This document shows, in pieces, positions 7,367-16,493 of a DNA stretch of 64,000 bases. The translations under genes were made by a program, and so were the position numbers. This DNA is from Alterluteimonas quercicellularis (GTDB lineage: Bacteria; Pseudomonadota; Gammaproteobacteria; Xanthomonadales; Xanthomonadaceae). The DNA lies in NCBI RefSeq assembly GCF_021191635.1, contig NZ_JAIWPR010000030.1:1-64000 (forward strand). The letters run 5' to 3'. Under the pieces are notes generated by a model that was given only the letters and a program-made list of their open reading frames with translations, did no database searches and had not been told where the DNA came from. Numbering within the stretch: the first letter of the stretch is position 1; each line of letters starts with the position of its first letter.

Positions 7367-10039
7367 ATGGACAACGCACTCCGACACCACACCGCTCCAG
7401 GCGCCCGTCTCCCGATGCCATCGTCTTCTTCGTCTTCCCCCTGGATCGTGCTGAAGTTCGGCGGCACCAGCGTGTCGCAGCGCGTGCGCTGGGACACCAT
7501 CGGCCGGCTGGCCCGCGAGCGGCACGAGGCCGAGCACGCGCGCGTGCTGGTCGTGGTGTCCGCGCTGGCCGGCGTCACCAACGCCCTGCAGGCCATCGCC
7601 GAGGGCGCCGACGACCCGGCCGGGCGCATGGAGGCGCTGGTCGAGCGCCATCGCGCCTTCGCCCAGGCACTGGGCCTGGACCCGGACGTCGCGCTCGCCG
7701 AGCGGCTGGCGACGCTGCGCGCGCTGGCCGCCGACCCGCGCGCGGCGGCGCGCGCCTACGACTGGCAGGCCGAGGTGCTGGGGCAGGGCGAGCTGCTGTC
7801 CTCCACGCTCGGCGCGGCCTACCTGCGCAGCCAGGGCCTGGACTTCGGCTGGACCGACGCGCGCGACTGGCTGGACGCGGTCGAGCTGCCCAACCAGAGC
7901 GACTGGGCGCGGCGGCTGTCGGTCAACTGCCGGCGCGAGGCCGACGACGCCTGGCGCGCGCGCTTCGACGCGCAAGGGGCGGCGCCGATGCTGCTGACCC
8001 AGGGCTTCATCGCCCGCCACGGCGACGGCGGCACCGCCATCCTCGGCCGCGGTGGCTCGGACACCTCCGCCGCGCTGTTCGGCGCGCTGCTGCGCGCGCG
8101 GCGGGTGGAGATCTGGACCGACGTGCCCGGCATGTTCAGCGCCAACCCGCGCGAGGTGCCGGACGCGCGGCTGCTGACCCGGCTCGACTACGCCGAGGCG
8201 CAGGAGATCGCCACCACCGGCGCCAAGGTGCTGCACCCGCGCGCGCTGGGCCCCTGCCGCAGCGCCGGCGTGCCGCTGGCGATCCTCGACACCGGCCGGC
8301 CGGAACTGCCGGGCACGCGGATCGAGGCCAGCGTGGCGCCGGTGCCCGGCGTCAAGGCGATCAGCCGCCGCAACGGCATCGTGCTGGTGTCGATGGAGAC
8401 GGTGGGCATGTGGCAGCAGGTCGGCTTCCTGGCCGACATCTTCGACCGCTTCCGCGCGCACGGGCTGTCGGTGGACCTGATCGGCTCCTCGGAGACCAAC
8501 GTCACCGTCTCGCTCGATCCCAGCGACAACCTGGTCAGCACCGACGTGCTGGCGCGCCTGTCCGAGGACCTGTCGCGCTTCTGCCGGGTCAAGGTGATCG
8601 CGCCCTGCGCGGCGATCACCCTGGTCGGGCGCGGCATGCGCTCGCTGCTGCACAAGCTCTCCGACGTCTGGGCGACCTTCGGCCGCGAGCGCGTGCACCT
8701 GATCTCGCAGTCCTCCAACGACCTCAACCTCACCTTCGTCATCGACGAGGCCGACGCCGACGGCCTGCTGCCGGAACTGCACGCCGAGCTGATCGCCAGC
8801 GGCGCGATGCCGGTGCGCGAGCCGGAGGTGTTCGGGCCGCGCTGGCGCGAGATCGCCGGCGGCCTGCGGCGGCGCCCGGCGCCGTGGTGGCATGCGCGCC
8901 GAGAGGCGCTGCTGGCGCTGGCCGAGGCGGGCACGCCGCGCTACGCCTACGACCTCGCCACGGTGCGCGCGCGTGCCCGCGCGCTGGCGGCGGTGGCGCC
9001 GGTGGACCGCCGGTACTACGCGATCAAGGCCAACCCGCACCCGGAGATCCTGCGCCTGCTGGTGGCCGAGGGCTTCGGGCTGGAGTGCGTGTCGCTGGGC
9101 GAGCTGGAGCACGTCTTCGCGGTGCTGCCGGACCTCGCGCCCGAGCGGGTGCTGTTCACCCCCAGCTTCGCGCCGGTCGCCGAGTACGCCGCGGCGCTGG
9201 CGCGCGGGGTCACCGTGACCCTCGACAACATCGAGGCGCTGCAGCGCTGGCCGGAGACCTTCCGCGGCCGCGCGCTGTGGCTGCGCGTGGACCTGGGGCG
9301 CGGCGAGGGCCACCACGAGAAGGTGCGCACCGGCGGCCTGGCCTCCAAGTTCGGGCTGGCGGTGGACCGCGTCGAGGCCTTCCTGGAGGCGGCGCGCCCG
9401 CTCGGCGTGCGGGTCACCGGCCTGCACGCGCACCTGGGCAGCGGCGTGGACACGCCCGAGCACTGGCGCTCGGTCTGCGACGAGCTGGGCGGGATCGCCG
9501 AGCGCATCGGCAGCATCGTCACCATCGACATCGGCGGCGGCCTGCCGATTCCCTACCGCGACGAGGACGAGCCCTTCGACCTCGACGCGTGGAGCGAGGG
9601 ACTGGCCGAGGTGAAGGCCGCCTACCCGGGCTACCGGCTCGCGATCGAGCCCGGGCGCTACCTGGTGGCCGAGTCCGGCGTGCTGCTGCTGTCCGTCACC
9701 CAGGTGGTGGAGAAGAGCGGCGTGCGCCGGGTCGGCGCCGACGCCGGCATGAACGCGCTGATGCGCCCGGCGCTGTACGACGCCTGGCACGACATCCACA
9801 ACCTCTCGCGCGACGGCGACGCCGGGACGGCGAGCTTCGACGTGGTCGGCCCGGTCTGCGAGTCCGGCGACGTGCTGGGCCGGCAGCGGCGGCTGCCCGC
9901 GGACACCGCGCCCGGCGACGTGCTGCTGGTGGCCGACGCCGGCGCCTACGGCTACGCGATGGCCAACGCCTACAACCTGCGCGCGCTGCCGGAGCAGATC
10001 GTGCTGCCGGCGGAATCGACGCAGGAGCTGCCCGCATGA
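7367..10039 (+). CDS. lysAC: Bifunctional aspartate kinase / diaminopimelate decarboxylase
   Basis: 890 aa fusion of the first and last enzymes of the lysine branch. The N-terminal half is aspartokinase (VLKFGGTSVS near residue 25, IWTDVPGMFSANPREVPDA, ATTGAKVLHPRAL, followed by ACT-like regulatory segments to ~480). The C-terminal half is PLP-dependent DAP decarboxylase: the PLP lysine is K554 in YYAIKANPHPE, with HAHLGSGVDTPEHW, DIGGGLPIPY and EPGRYLVAESG. The fusion is characteristic of Xanthomonadaceae. ATG 7367 is used; an in-frame ATG at 7415 is also possible. A TAGAAT -10-like hexamer sits at 7322-7327, without an obvious -35. The stop overlaps the murL start (ATGA). Confidence 0.96.
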   Translation: MDNALRHHTAPGARLPMPSSSSSSPWIVLKFGGTSVSQRVRWDTIGRLARERHEAEHARVLVVVSALAGVTNALQAIAEGADDPAGRMEALVERHRAFAQALGLDPDVALAERLATLRALAADPRAAARAYDWQAEVLGQGELLSSTLGAAYLRSQGLDFGWTDARDWLDAVELPNQSDWARRLSVNCRREADDAWRARFDAQGAAPMLLTQGFIARHGDGGTAILGRGGSDTSAALFGALLRARRVEIWTDVPGMFSANPREVPDARLLTRLDYAEAQEIATTGAKVLHPRALGPCRSAGVPLAILDTGRPELPGTRIEASVAPVPGVKAISRRNGIVLVSMETVGMWQQVGFLADIFDRFRAHGLSVDLIGSSETNVTVSLDPSDNLVSTDVLARLSEDLSRFCRVKVIAPCAAITLVGRGMRSLLHKLSDVWATFGRERVHLISQSSNDLNLTFVIDEADADGLLPELHAELIASGAMPVREPEVFGPRWREIAGGLRRRPAPWWHARREALLALAEAGTPRYAYDLATVRARARALAAVAPVDRRYYAIKANPHPEILRLLVAEGFGLECVSLGELEHVFAVLPDLAPERVLFTPSFAPVAEYAAALARGVTVTLDNIEALQRWPETFRGRALWLRVDLGRGEGHHEKVRTGGLASKFGLAVDRVEAFLEAARPLGVRVTGLHAHLGSGVDTPEHWRSVCDELGGIAERIGSIVTIDIGGGLPIPYRDEDEPFDLDAWSEGLAEVKAAYPGYRLAIEPGRYLVAESGVLLLSVTQVVEKSGVRRVGADAGMNALMRPALYDAWHDIHNLSRDGDAGTASFDVVGPVCESGDVLGRQRRLPADTAPGDVLLVADAGAYGYAMANAYNLRALPEQIVLPAESTQELPA

Positions 10040-11394
10040 GCGCGCCCTTCGACCGCGAGGCCATCGCCGCCTTCCGCTTCGTCGACTGCGGCTTCGACCC
10101 GGACACCGGCGTCGCCCGGCTGGTCTACGCCTTCGACGACGGCCCCGAGCTGGTGGAGACGGTGACCGTGCCGGGGGCGCCGTTCGCGCTGGACGAGGCG
10201 CGCGAAGCCGCCGCGGTGCAGGCGCTGCGCCTGCTGCACCTGATCGCCGGCGTCAGCTACTACAAGGCCGCGGTGCCGGAGGACATCCGCATCGAGGGCT
10301 ACGCCATCGACGGCGACACCGCCGCGCTGCTGGAGGACGTCTACGTCCACGGCCTGGGCGAGTTCGCCTACCGCAACGGCCTGGACCTGCACGGCCGCAT
10401 CCGCTTTCCGGCCGCCGGGCAGGCTTCGCCGGCGGCGCCGGCGCTGGGCCTGCGCGAGCACGCGCTGGTGGCGATCGGCGGCGGCAAGGACTCGCTGGTC
10501 TCGATCGAGGCGCTGCGCACGGCCGGCGTCGCGCAGACGGTCGCCTGGATCGGCGGCTCGCAGCTCATCCGCGCCTGCGCCGAGCGCACCGGCCTGCCGA
10601 CGCTCAACATCCAGCGCCAGCTCGCGCCGGAGCTGTTCGACTACAACCGCCAGGGCGCCTGGAACGGCCACATCCCGGTGACCGCGATCAACTCGGCGAT
10701 CCTGGCCTTCGCCGCGGTGCTGCTGGACGTGGACCAGGTGGTGTTCTCCAACGAGCGCTCGGCCAGCTACGGCAGCCTGATCGAAGGCACGGGCGAGGTG
10801 AACCACCAGTGGTCGAAGGGCTGGGCCTTCGAGCGCGCGTTCGGCGAACACCTGCAGCGGCGCGTCGCCGCGGACCTGCGCTACTACTCGCTGCTGCGGC
10901 CGCTGTCGGAACTGGCGGTGGCGCGTCAGTTCGCCAGGAGCGACCGCTACGACGCGCATTTCTCCAGTTGCAACCGCAACTTCCACCTGCTGGGCGAGCG
11001 CCCGGCGAACCGCTGGTGCGGGGTGTGCCCGAAGTGCCACTTCGTGTTCCTGGCGCTGGCGCCGTTCATGCCCAAGCCGCGGCTGGTGGCCATCTTCGGC
11101 CGCAACCTGCTCGACGATCCGGCGCAGATCCCCGGCTACGACGCGCTGCTGGAGTACCGCGACCACAAGCCGTTCGAGTGCGTGGGCGAAGGCCGCGAAT
11201 CGCGCGCGGCGATGGCGGCGCTGGCCGCGCGGCCGGAGTGGCGCGAGGACGCGGTGGTGCAGCGCTTCGCCGGCGAGATCGCGCCGCAGCTCGACGCCGG
11301 CGAACTGGCGGTGGCGCCGTTGCTGGTGCCCGACGAGGCGCACCGCGTGCCGCCGGCGCTCTGGGAGCGGCTGCGTGCGCATTTCGCAGCTTGA
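10036..11394 (+). CDS. murL: UDP-MurNAc-L-Ala-L-Glu epimerase MurL
   Basis: 452 aa. Recognised as MurL, the enzyme described in Xanthomonas oryzae that epimerises the terminal L-Glu of UDP-MurNAc-L-Ala-L-Glu to D-Glu. This lets the cell make peptidoglycan without glutamate racemase at this step. Visible hallmarks are [15 protein letters not shown] (ATP-pyrophosphatase-like loop), the [14 protein letters not shown] segment, and a Cys-rich stretch [19 protein letters not shown]. It starts in an ATGA overlap with lysAC and overlaps murD2 by 20 bases, so translation is coupled on both sides. The placement next to MurD2 strongly supports the call. Confidence 0.93.
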   Translation: MSAPFDREAIAAFRFVDCGFDPDTGVARLVYAFDDGPELVETVTVPGAPFALDEAREAAAVQALRLLHLIAGVSYYKAAVPEDIRIEGYAIDGDTAALLEDVYVHGLGEFAYRNGLDLHGRIRFPAAGQASPAAPALGLREHALVAIGGGKDSLVSIEALRTAGVAQTVAWIGGSQLIRACAERTGLPTLNIQRQLAPELFDYNRQGAWNGHIPVTAINSAILAFAAVLLDVDQVVFSNERSASYGSLIEGTGEVNHQWSKGWAFERAFGEHLQRRVAADLRYYSLLRPLSELAVARQFARSDRYDAHFSSCNRNFHLLGERPANRWCGVCPKCHFVFLALAPFMPKPRLVAIFGRNLLDDPAQIPGYDALLEYRDHKPFECVGEGRESRAAMAALAARPEWREDAVVQRFAGEIAPQLDAGELAVAPLLVPDEAHRVPPALWERLRAHFAA

Positions 11395-12760
11395 CGGCCG
11401 CGCGGTCGGGCTCTGGGGCTGGGGCCGCGAGGGCCGCGCCGCGTGGCGGGCGATCCGCGCGCGGCTGCCGTCGCTGCCGCTGACGCTGTTCTGCTCGGAC
11501 GCCGAGGCCGCGGACGCGGCGGCGCTGGGCGATCCGCTGCTGCACCCGCGCGCCGGCGCCGACGCCGACGCGCTGGCGGCGCTGGAGGTGGTGGTGAAGT
11601 CGCCCGGGATCAGCCCGTACCGGCCCGAGGCGATCGCCGCCGCGGCGCAGGGCACCCGCTTCGTCGGCGGCACCGCGCTGTGGTTCGCCGAGCGCGCCGA
11701 CGCGCGCACGCTGTGCGTGACCGGCACCAAGGGCAAGAGCACCACCACCGCGCTGCTCGCGCACCTGCTGCGCGCGGCCGGCGTGCGCACCGCGCTGGCC
11801 GGCAACATCGGCCTGCCGCTGCTGGAGCTGCTGGACGCCGAGGCCGGGGCGTGGGCGATCGAGCTGTCGAGCTACCAGACCGGCGACATCGCCGCGGCCG
11901 GCGCGCGGCCGGAGATCGCGGTGGTCACCAACGTGTTCCCCGAGCACCTGGACTGGCACGGCAGCGAGGCCCGCTACGTCGCCGACAAGCTGGCCCTGCT
12001 GACCGCGGGGCGGCCGCGCATCGCGGTGCTGAACGCCGAAGACGCGCGCCTGGCCGCGCTGGACCTGCCCGGCAGCGAGCTGCGCTGGTACGGCCGCGCC
12101 GACGGCTGGCACCTGCGCGGCGATGCGCTGTACCGCGGCGGCGAGGCCGTGCTCGACACCGCCGGCCTGCCGCTGCCCGGCCGGCACAACCGCGGCAACC
12201 TCTGCGCGGTGCTGGCCGCGCTCGATGCCTTCGGCCTCGACGCCGCCGCGCTGGCGCCGCACGCGCGCAGCTTCCAGCCGCTGCCGCACCGGCTGCAGGC
12301 GCTGGGCGAGCGCGACGGCCTGCGCTGGGTCAACGACTCCATCAGCACCACGCCGCACGCCGGCATCGCCGCGCTGCAGCTCTATCCCGGCGCGCGCACC
12401 GCGATCCTGGTCGGCGGCCACGACCGCGGCCTGGACTGGAGCGCGTTCGCCGAGCACGTGCGGCGGCACCCGCCGGGCGCCGTGGTGACCATGGGCCAGA
12501 ACGGCCCGCGCATCTTCGAGGCGTTGCGCGACGCCGCCGCACAGGCCGGCTTCGCGCTGCGCCAGGCCGCCGACCTCGATGCCGCGGTGGCCGAGGCGCG
12601 CTCTGCGCTGGGCGCGGGCGGCGGCGTGCTGCTGCTCTCGCCGGGCGCGCCCAGCTTCGGCCCCTACCGCGACTACGCCGAGCGCGGCCGCCACTTCGCC
12701 CGCCTGGGCGGCTTCGACCCCGACGCCATCGCCGCGATCCCGGGGCTGGGCATCGCCTGA
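11375..12760 (+). CDS. murD2: UDP-MurNAc-L-alanine--L-glutamate ligase MurD2
   Basis: 461 aa Mur ligase. It starts at GTG 11375, inside the end of murL, with GGAG upstream. The ATP-binding loop is GTKGKSTTT (residues 117-125). [17 protein letters not shown], the DWHGS segment and the C-terminal GGHDRGLDW and [19 protein letters not shown] motifs are MurD-like. In Xanthomonas MurD2 adds L-Glu rather than D-Glu to UDP-MurNAc-L-Ala, and MurL then inverts it. The co-encoded MurL makes the L-Glu assignment likely; sequence alone would only say MurD-type ligase. Confidence 0.93.
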   Translation: MRISQLDGRAVGLWGWGREGRAAWRAIRARLPSLPLTLFCSDAEAADAAALGDPLLHPRAGADADALAALEVVVKSPGISPYRPEAIAAAAQGTRFVGGTALWFAERADARTLCVTGTKGKSTTTALLAHLLRAAGVRTALAGNIGLPLLELLDAEAGAWAIELSSYQTGDIAAAGARPEIAVVTNVFPEHLDWHGSEARYVADKLALLTAGRPRIAVLNAEDARLAALDLPGSELRWYGRADGWHLRGDALYRGGEAVLDTAGLPLPGRHNRGNLCAVLAALDAFGLDAAALAPHARSFQPLPHRLQALGERDGLRWVNDSISTTPHAGIAALQLYPGARTAILVGGHDRGLDWSAFAEHVRRHPPGAVVTMGQNGPRIFEALRDAAAQAGFALRQAADLDAAVAEARSALGAGGGVLLLSPGAPSFGPYRDYAERGRHFARLGGFDPDAIAAIPGLGIA

Positions 12761-12771
12761 CCCCGAGCCCG

Positions 12772-12828
12772 GTCGCGCGCGAGCGCGCTCCTACCCGCCC
12801 ACTCCGTAGGAGCGCGCTCGCGCGCGAC
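12772..12828. repeat. Perfect REP inverted pair (REPIN)
   Basis: Two 23-base arms, 12772-12794 and 12806-12828, are exact reverse complements separated by 11 bases. The right arm begins GTAGGAGCGCGCTCGC and ends CGCGCGAC. It lies 12 bases after the murD2 stop and could act as a transcript-end hairpin. Confidence 0.9.
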
Positions 12829-12917
12829 CGACCTCTGCCCCGCGTTCAGCCGACCGCGATGCTCCGGCGCGTCCGTCACGACGTAAGCTCGGGGTCCCGA
12901 ACCCGAGGAGACCCGCC

Positions 12918-13724
12918 ATGAACCGGACGCTGACGATGGGCGCCTGTCTCGCCGCCGCCGTGCTGGGCGCATCGCCCGCGCTGGCCGCGCCCAAGGCCGA
13001 GCCGGTGGAGTGGACGCTGGACGGGGAGACCTTCCGCGGCGTGCTGGTCTACGACGACGACCACGACGGCCCGCGGCCGGGCCTGGTGATGGTGCCGAAC
13101 TGGCGCGGGGTCAACGACTCCGCGGTGGAGAAGGCGCGGCGCGCGGCCGGCGACGACTACGTGGTGCTGGTGGCCGACGTCTACGGCCGCGACGTGCGCC
13201 CGCGCAACGACGAGGAAGCCGGACCGGTGGCCGCCGCGCTGCGCGCCGACCGGCCGCTGCTGCGCCAGCGCGCGCGCAAGGCGCTGGAGGTGTTGCAGGC
13301 ACGGCCGGAGGTGGACGCCGGCCGGGTGGGCGCGTTCGGCTTCTGCTTCGGCGGCACCACCGTGCTGGAGCTGGCCCGCGACGGCGCGCCGCTGGCCGGC
13401 GTGGTCAGCCTGCACGGCGGGCTGTCGACGCCGCTGCCGGCCGGGGGCGAGGTCGGGCCGGCGGTGCTGGTGCTCAACGGCGCCGCCGACCGGGGCGTCA
13501 GCGCGGAGGACATCGCCGGCTTCCAGCGCGAGATGGACGCGGCGAACGCCGACTGGCAGTTCGTCAACTTCGCCGACGCGGTGCACTGCTTCGCCGAGGA
13601 GGACGCGGCCAGCCCGCCGGGCTGCGTCTACCACGAGCGTTCGGCCCGCCGGGCGTGGCGGATGATGGACGACTTCTTCGAGGAGCGCTTCGAGGCGCCG
13701 GCGCGCCCGGCCGCCGCTCAGTAG
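12918..13724 (+). CDS. Secreted dienelactone hydrolase family protein
   Basis: 268 aa. Residues 1-22 form a signal peptide (MNRTLTMGACLAAAVLGASPALA). The rest is a dienelactone-hydrolase fold with a cysteine nucleophile in GFCFGG. The putative triad is completed by Asp in NGAADRGV and His in DAVHCFAEEDA. PNWRGVND near the N-terminus is the usual oxyanion region of exported members. GAGGAG-type ribosome binding bases precede ATG 12918. Periplasmic location is inferred; the substrate is unknown. Its last 7 bases overlap the convergent ispB stop. Confidence 0.88.
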   Translation: MNRTLTMGACLAAAVLGASPALAAPKAEPVEWTLDGETFRGVLVYDDDHDGPRPGLVMVPNWRGVNDSAVEKARRAAGDDYVVLVADVYGRDVRPRNDEEAGPVAAALRADRPLLRQRARKALEVLQARPEVDAGRVGAFGFCFGGTTVLELARDGAPLAGVVSLHGGLSTPLPAGGEVGPAVLVLNGAADRGVSAEDIAGFQREMDAANADWQFVNFADAVHCFAEEDAASPPGCVYHERSARRAWRMMDDFFEERFEAPARPAAAQ

Positions 13725-14713
13725 GTGCGTTCGACCGCGTAGCGCGCCAACCCGCGCAGCGCGTCCAGCGCGGGATTGCCGGGCAGGCCGTCGAGGGCGC
13801 GCTGCGCGGCCTCGGCGTGTGCCAGCGCGCGCTCGCGGCTGTAGTCCAGGCCGCCGGTGACGCGGATCGCGGCCAGCACCTCGGGCATGGCGCCGGCGTC
13901 GCCGCGTTCGACGATGCCGCGCAGGCGCTCGCGGGTGGCCGCGTCGGCGTGGCGGATGGCGTGGATCAGCGGCAGCGTGGCCTTGCCCTCGGCGAGGTCG
14001 TCGCCCAGGTTCTTGCCCAGGTCGGCGGCGTCGGCCGCGTAGTCGAGCACGTCGTCGGCGATCTGGAAGGCGTAGCCCAGTTCCATGCCGAAGTCGTACA
14101 GCCGCTGCTGGACGGCGGCGTCGGCGCCGGCGGCCAGCGCGCCCAGCCGGGTGCCGGCGGCGAACAGCACCGCGGTCTTGCGCTCGATCACGCGCAGGTA
14201 GGCGGCCTCGTCGGTGTCCGGGTTGTGCACGTGCAGCAGCTGCAGCACCTCGCCTTCGGCGATGCGGTTGGTGGTGTCGGCGAGGATGCGCATCACCTCC
14301 ATCGAGTCCAGCTCGACCATCAGCTGGAAGCTGCGCGAGTAGAGGAAGTCGCCGACCAGCACGCTGGCGGCGTTGCCCCAGATCGCGTTGGCGGTGCTGC
14401 GGCCGCGGCGCAGGTCGGACTCGTCGACCACGTCGTCGTGCAGCAGGGTGGAGGTGTGGATGAACTCGACGATCGCCGCGAGCTGGTGGTGGTCCGGGCC
14501 GCCGGCCCCGCAGGCGCGGCCGGCCAGCACCACCAGCATCGGCCGCAGGCGCTTGCCGCCGGCCGAGACGATGTGCTCGGCCACCTGGTTGATCAGCACG
14601 ACGTCCGAGGCCAGGCGGCGCCGGATCAGGGCGTCGACCGCGGCCATGTCGTCGGCGGCCAGGGTCTGGATCGCGGCGAGGTCGGCGGGCGGCTTGCGGT
14701 CGGCGTCGGCCAT
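13718..14713 (-). CDS. ispB: Polyprenyl (octaprenyl) diphosphate synthase
   Basis: 331 aa trans-prenyltransferase that elongates FPP with IPP to make the ubiquinone side chain. The first Asp-rich motif is [15 protein letters not shown], the second is IADDVLDY, and GGKRLRP and KTAVLFAAG are also standard. The length and motifs match IspB-type octaprenyl synthases; the exact chain length cannot be told by eye. Start is ATG at 14713 (minus), with a TATAAT hexamer (complement of 14740-14745) 27 bases upstream. It is divergent from ssb. Confidence 0.93.
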   Translation of the reverse strand: MADADRKPPADLAAIQTLAADDMAAVDALIRRRLASDVVLINQVAEHIVSAGGKRLRPMLVVLAGRACGAGGPDHHQLAAIVEFIHTSTLLHDDVVDESDLRRGRSTANAIWGNAASVLVGDFLYSRSFQLMVELDSMEVMRILADTTNRIAEGEVLQLLHVHNPDTDEAAYLRVIERKTAVLFAAGTRLGALAAGADAAVQQRLYDFGMELGYAFQIADDVLDYAADAADLGKNLGDDLAEGKATLPLIHAIRHADAATRERLRGIVERGDAGAMPEVLAAIRVTGGLDYSRERALAHAEAAQRALDGLPGNPALDALRGLARYAVERTY

Positions 14714-14885
14714 CGTGAGCGCTTGCTTGAGGATCGCCGATTATACGGGGCGGTCCGCGAAGGCCGACATCGCGGCGCGGCCTTTTCCCACCCCGCGGCG
14801 AGCGCCGGCGGCGGCCGGGGCGGGGCCCCTTGTCGGTATACTGCCCGCCCACAGGCAGCAGCTTCATTCAGCGAGGACGGTCCCA
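14714..14885. promoter_or_regulatory. Divergent promoter region ispB / ssb
   Basis: For ispB the minus strand reads TATAAT at 14745-14740. For ssb the plus strand reads TATACT at 14837-14842, 44 bases before the ATG. Neither has a strong -35 hexamer. No other feature is seen in this gap. Confidence 0.5.
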
Positions 14886-15380
14886 ATGGCCCGCGGCATC
14901 AACAAGGCGATCCTGGTCGGCAATCTCGGCAACGATCCCGAAACCAAGTACACCCAGAGCGGCATGGCGGTGACCAAGATCAGCCTCGCCACCACCAGCG
15001 TGCGCAAGGACCGCGACGGCAACACCCAGGAGCGCACCGAGTGGCACCGGGTGACCTTCTTCGGCAAGCTCGGCGAGATCGCGGGCGAGTACCTGCGCAA
15101 GGGTTCGCAGGTGTACGTCGAAGGCTCGATCCGCTACGACAAGTACACCGGCCAGGACGGCCAGGAGCGCTACTTCACCGACATCATCGCCGACGAGATG
15201 CAGATGCTCGGCGGCCGCGGCGAGGGCGGTGGCGGCGGCGGTGGCGGCGGCAACTACGAGCGCGGTGAGCGGTCCCCGCGGCCGCCGCGGCAGGAATCGG
15301 CCGCGCCGCGCCGGCAGGCCCCCGCGCAGCAGCCGCAGCCGGCGATGGACGACTTCTCGGACGACGACATCCCGTTCTGA
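14886..15380 (+). CDS. ssb: Single-stranded DNA-binding protein
   Basis: 164 aa. The N-terminal OB fold (residues ~1-110) contains [37 protein letters not shown] and [13 protein letters not shown] disordered linker follows with nine or more consecutive glycines and a Pro/Gln/Arg-rich part. The protein ends in the acidic tip [10 protein letters not shown] that recruits replication and repair partners. It binds single-stranded DNA as a tetramer. ATG 14886 follows GAGGA. Confidence 0.97.
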   Translation: MARGINKAILVGNLGNDPETKYTQSGMAVTKISLATTSVRKDRDGNTQERTEWHRVTFFGKLGEIAGEYLRKGSQVYVEGSIRYDKYTGQDGQERYFTDIIADEMQMLGGRGEGGGGGGGGGNYERGERSPRPPRQESAAPRRQAPAQQPQPAMDDFSDDDIPF

Positions 15381-15549
15381 GGCCGGCCCGAGGCGGCCCG
15401 TCCGCGCGACCCCGGACGCCGCGGGCATCGCGGGGGCGGCCCGTCGAGCGGGGCCGACGCCGGGCGTCGGCCGCCTGAACGCCCCGGCGCTTGCGGCCGG
15501 GCGCGCGGGGTGAGATAGATACCGCCCTTTCCCAGCGGAAGCAGGCAGC

Positions 15550-16083
15550 ATGAGGCAGCACAAGACTTCGAAGCGCGTCGCCCTGGGCGCCGCCATCGCG
15601 CTCCTGGCGGGCGGCGCCTTCGCGCAGCAGCCGGCGCCGCAGGCGCCACCCGCGCCGGCCCGGCCGCAGGCGGCGCAGCCGCCCGCGCAGCAGCAGCCCA
15701 CCCCCGAGCAGCGCGAGCAGCTGGCGCGCCAGGACGCCGAGATCACCCGCGCCGCGCAGCAGGTGGTGCAGCTGATCGACGCCAACCGCGCCGGCGAGGT
15801 GTGGGACATGGCGACCGCGCGGGTCAAGGGCCTGATCCCGCGGGACACCTTCGTCCAGGAGATCAACCGCGACCGCAACCGCCTGGGCGCGCCCAGCCAG
15901 CGCGGGCAGGCGGTGGTCTCGCGCTCGCAGTTCGAGGCCGGCGGCCAGGTCCCCGAGGGGCTGTACCTCAACGTCGCCTTCCCGACCCGCTTCGCCAACA
16001 ACGCCGAGCCGGTGCGCGAGCTGGTCTCGTTCCGGCTGGACGAGGACCGCGTCTGGCGGGTCTCGGGCTACAGCCTGCGCTGA
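15550..16083 (+). CDS. Secreted DUF4019 domain protein
   Basis: 177 aa. A signal peptide occupies residues ~1-25 (ALGAAIALLAGGAFAQ). A Pro/Gln/Ala-rich spacer (~26-55) leads into a domain with LIDANRAGEVWDMAT and RELVSFRLDEDRVWRVSGYSLR, the layout of DUF4019 proteins, which are periplasmic and uncharacterised. It lies 169 bases after ssb with its own leader, so it is probably transcribed separately. A strong hairpin follows the stop. Confidence 0.8.
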   Translation: MRQHKTSKRVALGAAIALLAGGAFAQQPAPQAPPAPARPQAAQPPAQQQPTPEQREQLARQDAEITRAAQQVVQLIDANRAGEVWDMATARVKGLIPRDTFVQEINRDRNRLGAPSQRGQAVVSRSQFEAGGQVPEGLYLNVAFPTRFANNAEPVRELVSFRLDEDRVWRVSGYSLR

Positions 16084-16106
16084 GCGCGCGGGCCGGTTCG
16101 TCGGAC

Positions 16107-16130
16107 ACGGGGCGCCTGCGGGCGCCCCGT
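16107..16130 (+). terminator. Hairpin after the DUF4019 gene
   Basis: ACGGGGCGCC (16107-16116) and GGCGCCCCGT (16121-16130) form a perfect 10-bp stem with a TGCG loop, 23 bases after the stop. The following bases are not a clean T run, so intrinsic termination is likely but not certain. Confidence 0.6.
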
Positions 16131-16137
16131 CGCGTTG

Positions 16138-16493
16138 TGGGAGTACGCTCGCGCGCGACGGGGTCCGCGGGGAAAGGCGCTGTCGCGCGCGAGCGCGCTC
16201 CTACGGGGGCGGGCCGCGACTGGGCTGTCATGGGGCGAGGGTGCGCCGCCGCTGCCGCAAGCCGGTCGCCGTGCCGCTTCCGTAGGAGCGCGCTTGCGCG
16301 CGACTTGGGTGTGCAGGGAAAGCACGGTCGCGCGCGAGCGCGCTCCTACGGGGCCGTCTGCAACGCGACCGTCGGGGAGCGAGGATGCGCCGCCATTGCC
16401 GCAGGCCGGTCGCCGCACCCGCTTTCTGTAGGAGCGCGCTCGCGCGCGACAGGGTCGCGGGGAAAGGCGCCGTCGCGCGCGAGTCGGCGCTAG
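16138..16493. repeat. Cluster of three REP inverted pairs
   Basis: Three successive GTAG-type REP pairs fill this gap. Pair 1 is 16138-16159 (degenerate) with 16182-16204; pair 2 is 16282-16304 with 16327-16349; pair 3 is 16428-16450 with a degenerate arm at 16472-16493. Within each pair the arms face each other across 21-23 bases (GGGGAAAGGC-like spacer). Between pairs lie related segments containing GCCGCCGCTGCCGCA or a close variant, so the whole ~145-base unit appears repeated. The last arm contains the stop codon of the DUF2207 gene. Confidence 0.9.

Noticed and set aside
16138-16493. CRISPR-like array
   Set aside because: The repeats are palindromic REP arms in alternating orientation with similar rather than unique spacers, and no cas genes are present.
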